A stretch of 6,070 bases of DNA from Gemmatimonadaceae bacterium (GTDB lineage: Bacteria; Gemmatimonadota; Gemmatimonadetes; Gemmatimonadales; Gemmatimonadaceae). The position numbers and the translations under genes were made by a program. The notes beneath the pieces are model-generated. The model worked only from the letters and a program-made list of their open reading frames with translations. It searched no databases and was not told where the DNA came from. The stretch covers positions 1 through 6,070 of the forward strand of contig JADGQU010000162.1 in NCBI GenBank assembly GCA_017881545.1. Reading direction: 5' to 3'. Each line of letters begins with the position of its first letter. The first letter of the stretch is position 1. Shown piece after piece: positions 1-6,070 of the stretch.

Positions 1-1
1 C

Positions 2-511
2 GCGGCACTCAATCGCTTCGACGGGCGGGAGCTTTGGCGCTTCGAGACCACGAGCCAGCACAATGGCGCATGGGGAGCCATACTGATCGCGGATATGGGA
101 GTCATCAACGACATCGAAGGCCTGGGGGCTTTTGCGGTGAGCAAATCTACCCACGCCGAAGTCTGGCGACTAACCTCTCCAAACAACGGGGCTGGTGGCA
201 CGGCGCTTCCGGCGGTCGATGGCGGAAAAGTCTATGTGGGTACGGGTGGCGGCTATGTGTTTGCACTTGATCAAGTGACCGGAAAAGCAATTTGGAATCA
301 CCAAACACAGATGTACGTGTGGGGAATAACTACCTGTGGAAGTTCGGTCGTGTCAAATGTCGCTAACCTGGAGCGTTATGATCGGGCGAACGGAAAAGTG
401 ACCGGCCACTTTAATCCGAATGCCAACGGTGGTTTCACATCTAACCTTGTGTCGGATGGCTCACGGGTCTTCGTGACCGGGATTGATGGCGTGAGGGCCA
501 TTACATGTTGA
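2..511 (+). CDS. PQQ-type beta-propeller repeat protein, C-terminal part (5' end outside window)
   Basis: The frame is open from the window edge to a TGA at 509-511, giving 169 residues and no visible start. It shows about four repeats of the PQQ-like beta-propeller pattern, an aliphatic strand followed by D-x-x-(T/N/D)-G and then a strand often ending in Trp. Examples are LNRFDGRELWRFET near the start, AVSKSTHAEVWRL, VFALDQVTGKAIWNHQT, and the weaker LERYDRANGKVTGHF. These lie about 30-50 residues apart, as propeller blades do. Such proteins include outer-membrane assembly factor BamB-like proteins, quinoprotein dehydrogenases and secreted WD/PQQ proteins. No catalytic residues can be assigned from this fragment, so the function is unknown. 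The protein ends in Ile-Thr-Cys. Base composition is lower in GC than the following genes. It precedes a separate promoter, so it is probably not in the rpmE operon. Confidence 0.8.
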   Translation, partial: AALNRFDGRELWRFETTSQHNGAWGAILIADMGVINDIEGLGAFAVSKSTHAEVWRLTSPNNGAGGTALPAVDGGKVYVGTGGGYVFALDQVTGKAIWNHQTQMYVWGITTCGSSVVSNVANLERYDRANGKVTGHFNPNANGGFTSNLVSDGSRVFVTGIDGVRAITC

Positions 512-529
512 GGCATTATCGCCTCTGCG

Positions 530-548
530 TGTCCCACAGGGTGAGACA
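530..548 (+). other. Weak imperfect stem-loop after the beta-propeller gene
   Basis: TGTCCCAC (530-537) can pair with GTGAGACA (541-548) across a 3-base AGG loop, with one C-A mismatch in the 8-base stem. It lies 18 bases after the preceding stop codon, where a terminator would be expected. No T-run follows it, so it does not meet the usual picture of an intrinsic terminator and may be chance. Confidence 0.2.
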
Positions 549-574
549 GACCCAGTGCCCAGTCTACCGCCAAC

Positions 575-603
575 TTGTTTGAGGGGTCCGATTTAGCTAT
601 AAT
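575..603 (+). promoter_or_regulatory. Sigma70-type promoter for the rpmE-prfA gene run
   Basis: A perfect TATAAT at 598-603 is preceded by TTGTTT at 575-580 with an ideal 17-base spacer. The -35 matches the TTGACA consensus at its three most conserved bases. Transcription would begin near 610, giving a leader of about 29 bases before the rpmE ATG at 639. This is the only gap over 100 bases in the window and lies directly before a run of close-packed genes. I infer that it drives the whole cluster, though internal promoters cannot be excluded. Confidence 0.7.
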
Positions 604-638
604 TCTAGGCTACTTACGAACCCCTCCGAGACAGTCCC

Positions 639-863
639 ATGAAGCCCGATATCCATCCAGTATACGCCACCGCAACCGTGCGGTGCGCCTGCGGCAATAC
701 ATTCCAGACCCGCTCCACCCAGGCAGACATCCACACGGATATCTGCGCCCAATGCCACCCCTTCTTCACGGGCAAGCAGAAGCTCGTCGATACCGCGGGA
801 CGCGTCGAGCGCTTCCGTCAGAAGTACGGCAAGCCGGCGGCTGCGCCTAGCACCGAAACCTGA
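639..863 (+). CDS. rpmE: Large ribosomal subunit protein L31 (zinc-binding C+ type)
   Basis: This 74-residue protein is the usual size for bL31, which sits on the 50S subunit and helps bridge it to the 30S. The start MKPDIHPVY fits the conserved N-terminus of the family. Four cysteines arranged as C16-x-C18 and C36-x-x-C39 form the zinc site, so this is the C+ (RpmE) type and not the cysteine-free, zinc-starvation paralogue. The segment HPFFTGKQK (40-48), then VDTAGRVERFRQKYG, is also a family signature. The ATG at 639 has only a poor Shine-Dalgarno match (GAG at 628-630), but no other start gives the correct N-terminus. It is the first gene after the promoter at 575-603, and its TGA stop overlaps the inferred prfA start. 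Confidence 0.97.
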   Translation: MKPDIHPVYATATVRCACGNTFQTRSTQADIHTDICAQCHPFFTGKQKLVDTAGRVERFRQKYGKPAAAPSTET

Positions 864-1924
864 GCCTCCGCGACCGGCTCAAGGACGCCATCGAGCGTGC
901 CTCTGACGTAGAGCGCGAGCTCTCCGATCAGAAGGGCGTAAGAGACCAGCAGCGCATGGCAGCGCTCGGCCGCGAGCACAGACACCTCCAGCCGCTGGTC
1001 GAAATGGGGGCCAAGCTCGAGAGGTGGGACCAGGAGCTCGCGGAAACCCGCGAGCTCGCCGACTCTGATGACCCCGAGATGGCGCAGGAAGCGAAAGCCG
1101 AGATAGCACGTCTCGAGAGCTCCATCGACGCGCTGATCGAGAAGATCAAGCCCGCCCTCCTGCCGCACGATCCCCTCGACGACCGCCCCGCGATCGTCGA
1201 GATCAGGGGTGGCACCGGCGGCGACGAAGCCGCATTATTCGCGGCCGATCTCCTCCGCATGTACACGCGCTTCGCCGAAGGCCGGCGCTGGCGCATCGAA
1301 ACGATTTCGCAATCCGACGGCACCCTGGGCGGCGTCAAGGAAGCGATATTCAAGATCAAGGGTGAGGGTGTGTTCGGCGTCATGCGCTGGGAATCCGGCG
1401 TGCATCGCGTGCAGCGTGTTCCCGTCACCGAGAGCCAGGGCCGCATTCATACGTCAGCCGCCACCGTCGCCGTGCTCCCCGAAGCCGAGGAAATCGATCT
1501 CAAGATCGAGGACAAGGATCTGCGCATCGACGTCTTTCGCGCATCCGGGCCCGGCGGCCAGAGCGTGAACACCACCGACTCGGCCGTCCGCATCACCCAC
1601 ATTCCCAGCGGAATCGTGGTGAGCCAGCAGGACCAGAAGTCGCAGCTCCAGAACAAGCTCAAGGCAATGGAAGTGCTGCGCTCGCGACTGCTCGATTCCA
1701 AGATCGCCGAGCAGGAAGCCGCGCGCTCACGCCTGCGCAAGACGCAGGTCGGCACCGGCGATCGCTCGGCGAAAATCCGCACGTACAACTATCCGCAGAA
1801 CCGCGTCACCGACCACCGCATCAACCTCACGCTTCACGAGCTGACAAAAGTGCTCGGTGGAGACATCGATCCGTTCATCGACGCGCTCAAAGTCGCGGAC
1901 ATAGAGGAGAAACTGGGTGAGTAA
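860..1924 (+). CDS. prfA: Peptide chain release factor 1, inferred CTG start
   Basis: RF1 recognises UAA and UAG in the ribosomal A site and triggers peptide release. From a CTG at 860 the protein is 354 residues, matching the usual 355-360. It has a helical N-terminal domain (about 1-105), a GGTGGDEAA motif at 117-125, the stop-codon-reading tripeptide P188-V-T190 (P-x-T marks RF1; RF2 has SPF), and the catalytic G232-G-Q234 within GPGGQSVN. The first ATG (956) would remove 32 residues, yet the frame upstream of it reads SLRDRLKDAIERASDVEREL, typical of RF1 N-termini. The frame is closed by a TAG at 848-850, and no ATG, GTG or TTG lies between there and 956. The CTG overlaps the rpmE stop as CTGA, suggesting translational coupling. 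No Shine-Dalgarno sequence is clear. Identity is very secure; the exact start is inferred. Confidence 0.95.
   Translation: MSLRDRLKDAIERASDVERELSDQKGVRDQQRMAALGREHRHLQPLVEMGAKLERWDQELAETRELADSDDPEMAQEAKAEIARLESSIDALIEKIKPALLPHDPLDDRPAIVEIRGGTGGDEAALFAADLLRMYTRFAEGRRWRIETISQSDGTLGGVKEAIFKIKGEGVFGVMRWESGVHRVQRVPVTESQGRIHTSAATVAVLPEAEEIDLKIEDKDLRIDVFRASGPGGQSVNTTDSAVRITHIPSGIVVSQQDQKSQLQNKLKAMEVLRSRLLDSKIAEQEAARSRLRKTQVGTGDRSAKIRTYNYPQNRVTDHRINLTLHELTKVLGGDIDPFIDALKVADIEEKLGE
1904..1909 (+). promoter_or_regulatory. Ribosome binding site of prmC, inside prfA
   Basis: GAGGAG lies 7 bases before the GTG at 1917, within the last codons of prfA. It supports the GTG start and an 8-base overlap between the two genes. 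Confidence 0.7.
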
Positions 1925-2813
1925 TAGCGGCACACCGTTCTTCCCGACCACGCTGCCCATCGGCACCATCGGTGATCTGCTCGCGGGCTGCGCCTCGATG
2001 CTCGAGTCGGAAGGCGTACCCGACGCGCATCGCGAGGCCCGCGAGATCGTCGCTTCGGTACTCGACGTCCCGAAATTCTGGGCCGCGGCCAATGCCGTCG
2101 CCGATGCCTCTCCGCAGGTCGCGCGATCGGTGATTCGCGCCGCGATGAAGCGCGCGGGCGGAATGCCCCTCGCCTACGCGGTTGGACGCGCGTCATTCAG
2201 GCACCTCACGCTCGACGTCGACGAGCGAGTGCTGATTCCGCGGGTCGAGACCGAAGTGCTGGTAGACCGCGTGCTCGAGCGCTGCACTCCCGCTACTCGC
2301 GTCATAGCCGACATTGGAACCGGATCGGGCGCGATCGCGCTCTCGCTGGCGTTCGAGGCGGAATTCGACTGTGTGTTCGCGACCGATGTCTCGCTCGACG
2401 CCATCGACGTCGCGTCGGCGAACGCCACATCGTTTTCCAGAGCGCTCAAATCGCCGATCAAGTTCCGCAACGGCTCGCTGCTTGCCCCTCTCCGCGGCGA
2501 GAAACTCGATGCGATCGTGTGCAATCCGCCGTACATCAGCTTCGCCGAGATTTCCGATCTTCCGCCCGACGTACGAGATTGGGAGCCTAGTCTTGCGTTA
2601 CTGTGTTCACAAGACGGGCTGTCGGTCACTCGTGAGCTCGTCAGGCAGGCGCCCGACTCTCTCACGCGCGGCGGCTTCCTAGCGCTCGAGGTCGATACCG
2701 TCCGCGCCGGAATTGTCGCGGAAATGATTGCGGTCGATGGGCGCTACGCCGAGATCGAAGTGCTGCTTGACCTAACTGGCCGCGAGCGCTTCGTGTTCGC
2801 GCGTCGCACGTAA
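1917..2813 (+). CDS. prmC: Release factor glutamine N5-methyltransferase PrmC (HemK)
   Basis: PrmC transfers a methyl group from S-adenosylmethionine to the side-chain nitrogen of the Gln in the GGQ motif of RF1 and RF2, which improves peptide release. The 298-residue length fits the family (about 275-300). An N-terminal helical domain with the pattern REAREIVASVLDV (residues about 40-52) precedes the Rossmann methyltransferase domain. SAM-binding motif I is D132-IGTGSG, the acidic residue that binds the SAM ribose is probably D157 in ATDVS, and the N203-PPY206 motif that positions the target amide is intact. The start is GTG at 1917, backed by GAGGAG 7 bases upstream. It overlaps prfA, its substrate gene, by 8 bases, the common prfA-prmC arrangement. 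The C-terminus ends in GRERFVFARRT, as expected for the family. Confidence 0.96.
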   Translation: MSNSGTPFFPTTLPIGTIGDLLAGCASMLESEGVPDAHREAREIVASVLDVPKFWAAANAVADASPQVARSVIRAAMKRAGGMPLAYAVGRASFRHLTLDVDERVLIPRVETEVLVDRVLERCTPATRVIADIGTGSGAIALSLAFEAEFDCVFATDVSLDAIDVASANATSFSRALKSPIKFRNGSLLAPLRGEKLDAIVCNPPYISFAEISDLPPDVRDWEPSLALLCSQDGLSVTRELVRQAPDSLTRGGFLALEVDTVRAGIVAEMIAVDGRYAEIEVLLDLTGRERFVFARRT

Positions 2814-2831
2814 CCCTGCAGTGGGCCTGAC

Positions 2832-2837
2832 AGGAGA
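2832..2837 (+). promoter_or_regulatory. Ribosome binding site that decides the YlbF-family gene start
   Basis: AGGAGA lies 4 bases before ATG 2842 (5 bases counted from the GGAG core) and only 1-2 bases before ATG 2839. It lies downstream of the possible GTG at 2821. The GTG has no such sequence before it, so the ATG at 2842 is favoured. Confidence 0.6.
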
Positions 2838-2841
2838 GATG

Positions 2842-3195
2842 ATGTTGGAAGAAAAGGGGAAGGAGCTCGGGCGCCTAATCGGGCAGAGTCCGGAATACCA
2901 GGCGCTCAAGCGGTCGAGCGAAGCGCTCAACGACGACAAGGCCGCCGTCGCGCTCCTTCAGCAGATGGAAAAACTCCGTGGCGAAGCGCAGGCGCTCATC
3001 CAGGCCGGCGAGAATCCCACGCCGGAGATGGAGCAGCAGCTCGACAGCATGCTCGAGAAGATCCAGGCGCAGTCGGCCTACCAGCGCGCCGTCTCGGCGC
3101 AGGAAAACTTCGACAAGCTGATGCTCCGCGTGAATCAGTGGATCATGGACGGAATGAAAAAGGGCGCGGCGAGCCCGATCATCACGCTGGGCTGA
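2842..3195 (+). CDS. YlbF/YmcA-family (Com_YlbF) protein
   Basis: The 117-residue, charged, almost wholly helical protein has the family opening EKGKELGRLIGQSPEYQALK (residues 4-23). Helices rich in Glu, Gln and Lys follow, including QQMEKLRGEAQALI and a segment near PTPEMEQQLDSML, and a Pro-containing tail. In Bacillus subtilis YlbF (RicF) works with YmcA and YaaT as a complex that affects RNase Y-dependent mRNA processing, competence, biofilm and sporulation. Members outside Firmicutes are poorly studied, so a role in RNA turnover here is only a possibility. The start was placed at ATG 2842 from its Shine-Dalgarno sequence and the family N-terminus; ATG 2839 or GTG 2821 would add 1 or 7 residues. 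The gene sits 28 bases after prmC and 2 bases before tmk. No signal peptide or membrane segment is seen. Confidence 0.85.
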   Translation: MLEEKGKELGRLIGQSPEYQALKRSSEALNDDKAAVALLQQMEKLRGEAQALIQAGENPTPEMEQQLDSMLEKIQAQSAYQRAVSAQENFDKLMLRVNQWIMDGMKKGAASPIITLG

Positions 3196-3197
3196 GC

Positions 3198-3863
3198 ATG
3201 GCGCGCGGGAGGCTCATCGTCTTCGAGGGAGCCGAGGGCGCCGGCAAGACCACGCAGATCCGTCTCCTCGCCGAGCGTCTGAAGGCCGCTCGCATCCCGT
3301 GCACGACGGTCCGCGAGCCAGGCGGCACGCCCGTCGGAGACGCAATCCGCGGAATCCTCCTTCACGCGGATCAGGAGGTCACTGCCTCAACCGAAGCGCT
3401 TCTGTTCATGGCGTCGCGCGCGGAGCTGGTTGCACGCGGCATCCAGCCGGCGCTCGAAGCGGGCAGGAACGTCCTGGTCGACCGGTTTTTCCTGTCCACG
3501 TATGCGTATCAGATATTCGGTCGCGGGCTAGCCGAGGCCGAGATACGCGCCGCCAACCGTCTGGCTACTGCTGGGCTCGTCCCCGATCTCACGCTGCTGC
3601 TCGATGTCGCGGCCGCCGAAGGTTTAGGCAGAGCCGATGCGCGTGGCGCCCGGGACAGGATGGAGAGGTCCGGTGACGACTTTCACCAGCGTGTCACCAG
3701 TGCATTCCGCCAATTCGCGGATCCTGCGTGGCAGGACTCCCATCCGGAGTGCGGACCAATCAAGTTGATAAATGGCACCGGCGCCGAGACGACGGTGCAA
3801 AAGCGGGTCATGTCGGCCCTCGCCAAAGCATTTCCGCAACCTTTTGGCAGCATCAAGAGTTAA
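3198..3863 (+). CDS. tmk: Thymidylate kinase (dTMP kinase)
   Basis: It phosphorylates dTMP to dTDP with ATP in the cytoplasm, the step that joins de novo and salvage dTTP synthesis. The protein has 221 residues, slightly longer than the usual 205-215. It starts MARGRLIVFEGAEGAGKTT, with the P-loop at G11-T18 next to the family FEG sequence. D95-R96 followed by STYAYQ (100-105) is the dTMP-binding DR(x)nS..AYQ motif. The LID region carries several Arg residues (R149, R152, R154, R157) around RDRME, and the P-loop lacks an Arg, so it resembles the E. coli-like type II enzyme. The ATG at 3198 is 2 bases after the previous stop. The frame extends further upstream, but that would add non-family sequence overlapping the YlbF gene. 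No strong Shine-Dalgarno sequence is seen, so translation may be coupled. Confidence 0.95.
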   Translation: MARGRLIVFEGAEGAGKTTQIRLLAERLKAARIPCTTVREPGGTPVGDAIRGILLHADQEVTASTEALLFMASRAELVARGIQPALEAGRNVLVDRFFLSTYAYQIFGRGLAEAEIRAANRLATAGLVPDLTLLLDVAAAEGLGRADARGARDRMERSGDDFHQRVTSAFRQFADPAWQDSHPECGPIKLINGTGAETTVQKRVMSALAKAFPQPFGSIKS

Positions 3864-3869
3864 AGGACT

Positions 3870-5519
3870 ATGAATCTCAACCTCGGGAAACTGAAGCTCG
3901 ATAGCTCCTCCGCCCGCGCGCGAACGATGATCGTAGCCGGCACCTTGGTCGTCTCTCTCGTGACCGGGGGCTGGCTGCTGCAGCGCGGTGCGCGCACGGG
4001 AACGTTTACGACTTTCGAGGGAGCGCAGCTCTTCGAGAGCGTGTTCCGCCGTGTGCAGAACGACTACGTCGACGCGGTTGGCGACTCTGCGTTGTACCGC
4101 AAGTCGGTGGATGGAATGCTCTACGAGCTGAAGGATCCGTACTCGACATTCCTTCCCCCCGACCGGTTTGTCCGGCTCAACGAAACGACATCGGGGAATT
4201 ACGGGGGGTTGGGACTCGAGGTGGATCTACGCGATGGCTGGCTGATTGTAGTAGCTCCTGTAACCGGTGGACCGGCGGAGCGAGCGGGAATCCAGCCTGG
4301 AGACCGCATCATCGAGATCGCGGGCAAGCAGACGAAGGGTTGGACTAACGAGGAAGCTGCAAAGGTACTGCGCGGGAAGCCGGGCACTACGGTCGTACTC
4401 AAGATCGAGCGCCCCGGAGTCTCGACGCCGATCGAGCTGAAGCTCATTCGCTCGACGATCCACCAGAGCGCGGTCCGCAGGGCGGCGATGCTCTCCGACG
4501 GCGTCGGCTACATCGATCTCAAGGCGTTCAGCGATTCCACGGCGAATGAGCTGAACGGCGCGATCGGGAATCTGCTCGCGCATGGAATGAAGACGCTCGT
4601 GCTCGACATGAGAACGAATCCGGGCGGCCTGCTGAATCAGGGTGTGCGGGTGTCGGATCTCTTTCTCGATCAGGGACAGAAGATCGTGAGCATGCGTGGG
4701 CGGGTGCCGGACGCGAACCGCGAGTTCGCTGATACTGCGCAACAGCGTTGGCCGCAGCTTCCGCTGCTCGTGCTCGTCGACGGGCGGAGCGCGAGCGCGG
4801 CCGAGATCGTCGCGGGCGCGCTCCAGGACCACGATCGCGCGGTGATCATCGGCACGCCGACGTACGGGAAGGGAAGCGCGCAGAGCGTCATCTCGTTCGG
4901 GCCAGAGGGCGGTCTCAAAATCACGACGGCGCGGTGGTTCACGCCCGTTGGCCGTTCCATCACGCGCCGGCTCTCCAGCGATGATGAGCCGGACGATCCG
5001 CTTCCCGCCAACCGCGAGCGATTCCGCACCGATGGCGGGCGCACTGTCTACGGCGGGGGCGGAATTACGCCCGACGTCATTGCTGGCGATACCACGACGC
5101 CAGTTACGGAGGGAGTCTTCATTCGCGCGCTCGGCGCCAACACCGGCAAGTTCAGAGACGCGATCACTGACTATGCGCTTTACCTGAAAGCTACACGAGG
5201 TATTGAAGGACCCGATTTCGCCGTAACGCCAGCCATGCGCGAAGAGGTCTGGAAGAGGATGAAGGCCCGCGGTGTCGAAATACCTCGCAGCGTCTACGAC
5301 GACGCCGAGCCGCTCGTCTCGCGTATGCTTGGTTTCGAGATCGCGCGTTATGTCTTCGGGAGCGACGCCGAGTTCCGGCGTCGCGCTTCGGGAGACAAGG
5401 CGCTCCAGAAGGCGCTCGAGCTCGCGCACGGCGCCAAGTCCGAGCACGATCTCCTGCGGAAGGCGATGGCAACGACTCCCGCCACCGACAGCGTGGATGC
5501 GGCGGGGGGAGGGCTGTGA
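3870..5519 (+). CDS. Membrane-anchored C-terminal processing peptidase (PDZ + peptidase S41)
   Basis: This CtpA/CtpB/Prc-family serine protease has 549 residues. A short basic N-terminus (K7, K9, R16, R18) precedes a hydrophobic segment at about 20-37. This is best read as an uncleaved signal anchor, placing the rest outside the inner membrane. A PDZ domain follows (about 105-183, with Y111-GGLGLEVD and AGIQPGDRI), then the S41 core (about 195-375) with D246-MRTNPGG. The catalytic set is complete: S309 in SASAAEI, K334 in TYGKGSAQ, and Q338. S and K are 25 residues apart, as in known members. After GGGITPDV comes a charged helical tail of about 150 residues with no motif I recognise. The family trims or degrades periplasmic and envelope proteins from their C-termini. 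AAGGA (3863-3867) is only 2 bases before the ATG, so a start at ATG 3927, inside the hydrophobic segment, is less likely but not excluded. Confidence 0.93.
   Translation: MNLNLGKLKLDSSSARARTMIVAGTLVVSLVTGGWLLQRGARTGTFTTFEGAQLFESVFRRVQNDYVDAVGDSALYRKSVDGMLYELKDPYSTFLPPDRFVRLNETTSGNYGGLGLEVDLRDGWLIVVAPVTGGPAERAGIQPGDRIIEIAGKQTKGWTNEEAAKVLRGKPGTTVVLKIERPGVSTPIELKLIRSTIHQSAVRRAAMLSDGVGYIDLKAFSDSTANELNGAIGNLLAHGMKTLVLDMRTNPGGLLNQGVRVSDLFLDQGQKIVSMRGRVPDANREFADTAQQRWPQLPLLVLVDGRSASAAEIVAGALQDHDRAVIIGTPTYGKGSAQSVISFGPEGGLKITTARWFTPVGRSITRRLSSDDEPDDPLPANRERFRTDGGRTVYGGGGITPDVIAGDTTTPVTEGVFIRALGANTGKFRDAITDYALYLKATRGIEGPDFAVTPAMREEVWKRMKARGVEIPRSVYDDAEPLVSRMLGFEIARYVFGSDAEFRRRASGDKALQKALELAHGAKSEHDLLRKAMATTPATDSVDAAGGGL
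5505..5513 (+). promoter_or_regulatory. Ribosome binding site of the DUF2520 gene
   Basis: The purine run GGGGGAGGG, in the last codons of the protease gene, ends 2 bases before the GTG at 5516. The GGAGG core is 3 bases away, a rather short spacing. Together with the GTGA stop/start overlap it supports this start. Confidence 0.5.
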
Positions 5520-6070
5520 GCGAACGGGTCTTCATCATCGGACCTGGGCACGTTGGGCGCGGACTCTTCCGCGCCTTTCGCGCATCGGGGGTCGACGTGG
5601 TCGGGATGCACGGCAAGCGGCCGTCGGGCGTCGCCACGTCGACCGGAGCGATTCCGTCCGAGGCCGCGCGCGCGAATGTCGTGTTCGTGTGCGTGCGTGA
5701 TGCGCAGCTCGACGAGACCATCGAAGAGGTGATCGTCGCGGCGAACGACGGTCGCATCGCGCGCGACAGCGTGATCCTCCACACTTCGGCGATTGCGGAG
5801 CCGGCCGGCCTCAACGCGCTGACGCAGGCCGGGTTTCCAGGCGGGACATTTCATCCGCTCGTTCCGTTCACCGATCCGGAGATCTCCGCCGAGCTGCTGC
5901 GCAAGGGATGGATAGGAATCGATGGCGAGAACGCAGCGAAGAACGTGTCACGCCGCCTGGCCGGACACATCGGGGCGCGCGTGCTTGAGATTCCGCCCGG
6001 GAAAAAGCCCGCCTACCACGCGGCGGCTGTTATTTCCTCGAACTTTCCAGTGGTGCTCGCATCGGTTGCC
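5516..6070 (+). CDS. Rossmann-fold and DUF2520 domain protein, N-terminal part (cut by window end)
   Basis: A GTG at 5516 overlaps the protease stop as GTGA and opens a frame that runs without a stop to the window edge (185 codons). The N-terminus VFIIGPGHVGRGL carries the dinucleotide-binding G9-x-G11-x-x-G14 motif. Further on are VVFVCVRDAQL (the second half of a Rossmann sheet), SVILHTSA, FHPLVPF with H113, and Y167-HAAAV followed by SSNF. This last sequence marks the start of the helical second domain. The layout matches the Rossmann-like plus DUF2520 family, related in fold to pyrroline-5-carboxylate and 6-phosphogluconate-type dehydrogenases. An NAD(P)-dependent reaction is likely, but no substrate is known to me. 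In the family the full length is about 280-300 residues, so roughly a third is missing here. Confidence 0.88.
   Translation, partial: MSERVFIIGPGHVGRGLFRAFRASGVDVVGMHGKRPSGVATSTGAIPSEAARANVVFVCVRDAQLDETIEEVIVAANDGRIARDSVILHTSAIAEPAGLNALTQAGFPGGTFHPLVPFTDPEISAELLRKGWIGIDGENAAKNVSRRLAGHIGARVLEIPPGKKPAYHAAAVISSNFPVVLASVA

Noticed and set aside
530..548. Intrinsic terminator after the beta-propeller gene
   Set aside because: The stem has a mismatch and there is no T-run after it. It is listed only as a weak stem-loop.
850..866. Possible -1 frameshift fusing L31 to RF1 as an explanation for the missing start codon
   Set aside because: No slippery heptamer in the right phase and no downstream structure is evident, and an L31-RF1 fusion would make little biological sense. 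A CTG start is simpler.
1418..1432. RF1 stop-reading motif is PVT instead of the PAT of E. coli
   Set aside because: The RF1 motif is P-x-T, and PVT is the form in Thermus RF1. It is normal variation, not altered codon specificity.
3138..3197. Upstream extension of tmk to an ATG at 3138
   Set aside because: The added 20 residues overlap the YlbF-family gene and do not resemble kinase N-termini. MARGRLIVFEG from 3198 matches the family start.
4227..5447. Long open frame (406 codons) on the - strand, antisense to the S41 protease gene
   Set aside because: It mirrors the codon periodicity of a GC-rich gene. Its translation is Arg-rich low-complexity sequence with no recognisable domain, while the + strand has a complete catalytic set. 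It is a shadow frame.
5191..5854. Open frames on the - strand across the protease/DUF2520 junction
   Set aside because: They are Arg/Ser/Pro-rich and cross the junction of two well-supported + strand genes, with no motif or ribosome binding site of note.

Overview
The window looks like part of the chromosome of a GC-rich, free-living bacterium. The best taxonomic guess is Gemmatimonadota. It rests on the gene set and order (L31, RF1, PrmC, a YlbF-family protein, thymidylate kinase, an S41 protease, a DUF2520 protein) and on the protein style. It is an inference from memory, not a database result. All genes lie on the + strand.

Region 1 (bases 2-511) is the 3' end of a gene for a PQQ-type beta-propeller repeat protein whose start lies outside the window. 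It is less GC-rich than the rest: a hand count of bases 1-540 gives 304 G+C, about 56%, whereas lines sampled in the later genes give roughly 65-70%. A 127-base gap follows (512-638). It holds a good sigma70-type promoter (TTGTTT, 17 bases, TATAAT) pointing at the next gene, and a weak imperfect stem-loop.

Region 2 (639 to the end) is a tightly packed, probably co-transcribed run of seven genes. The order is rpmE (ribosomal protein L31), prfA (release factor 1), prmC (methyltransferase for the release-factor GGQ glutamine), a YlbF/YmcA-family protein, tmk (dTMP kinase), a membrane-anchored PDZ/S41 C-terminal processing peptidase, and a Rossmann-fold DUF2520 protein cut by the window end. The joins are short or overlapping: 4 bases at rpmE/prfA, 8 at prfA/prmC, 28 bases to the YlbF gene, 2 to tmk, 6 to the protease, and a 4-base GTGA overlap to the last gene. 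The first three genes form a translation module. PrfA reads stop codons, and PrmC modifies its catalytic GGQ. The later genes (nucleotide supply, envelope proteolysis, a predicted oxidoreductase-like protein) are linked by position only.

The most notable local detail is the start of prfA. RF1-like sequence continues upstream of the first ATG back to the rpmE stop. The only plausible start in that stretch is a CTG overlapping the rpmE TGA as CTGA. I see no mobile element, CRISPR array, RNA gene or undescribed multi-gene system. This is mostly an ordinary housekeeping cluster.
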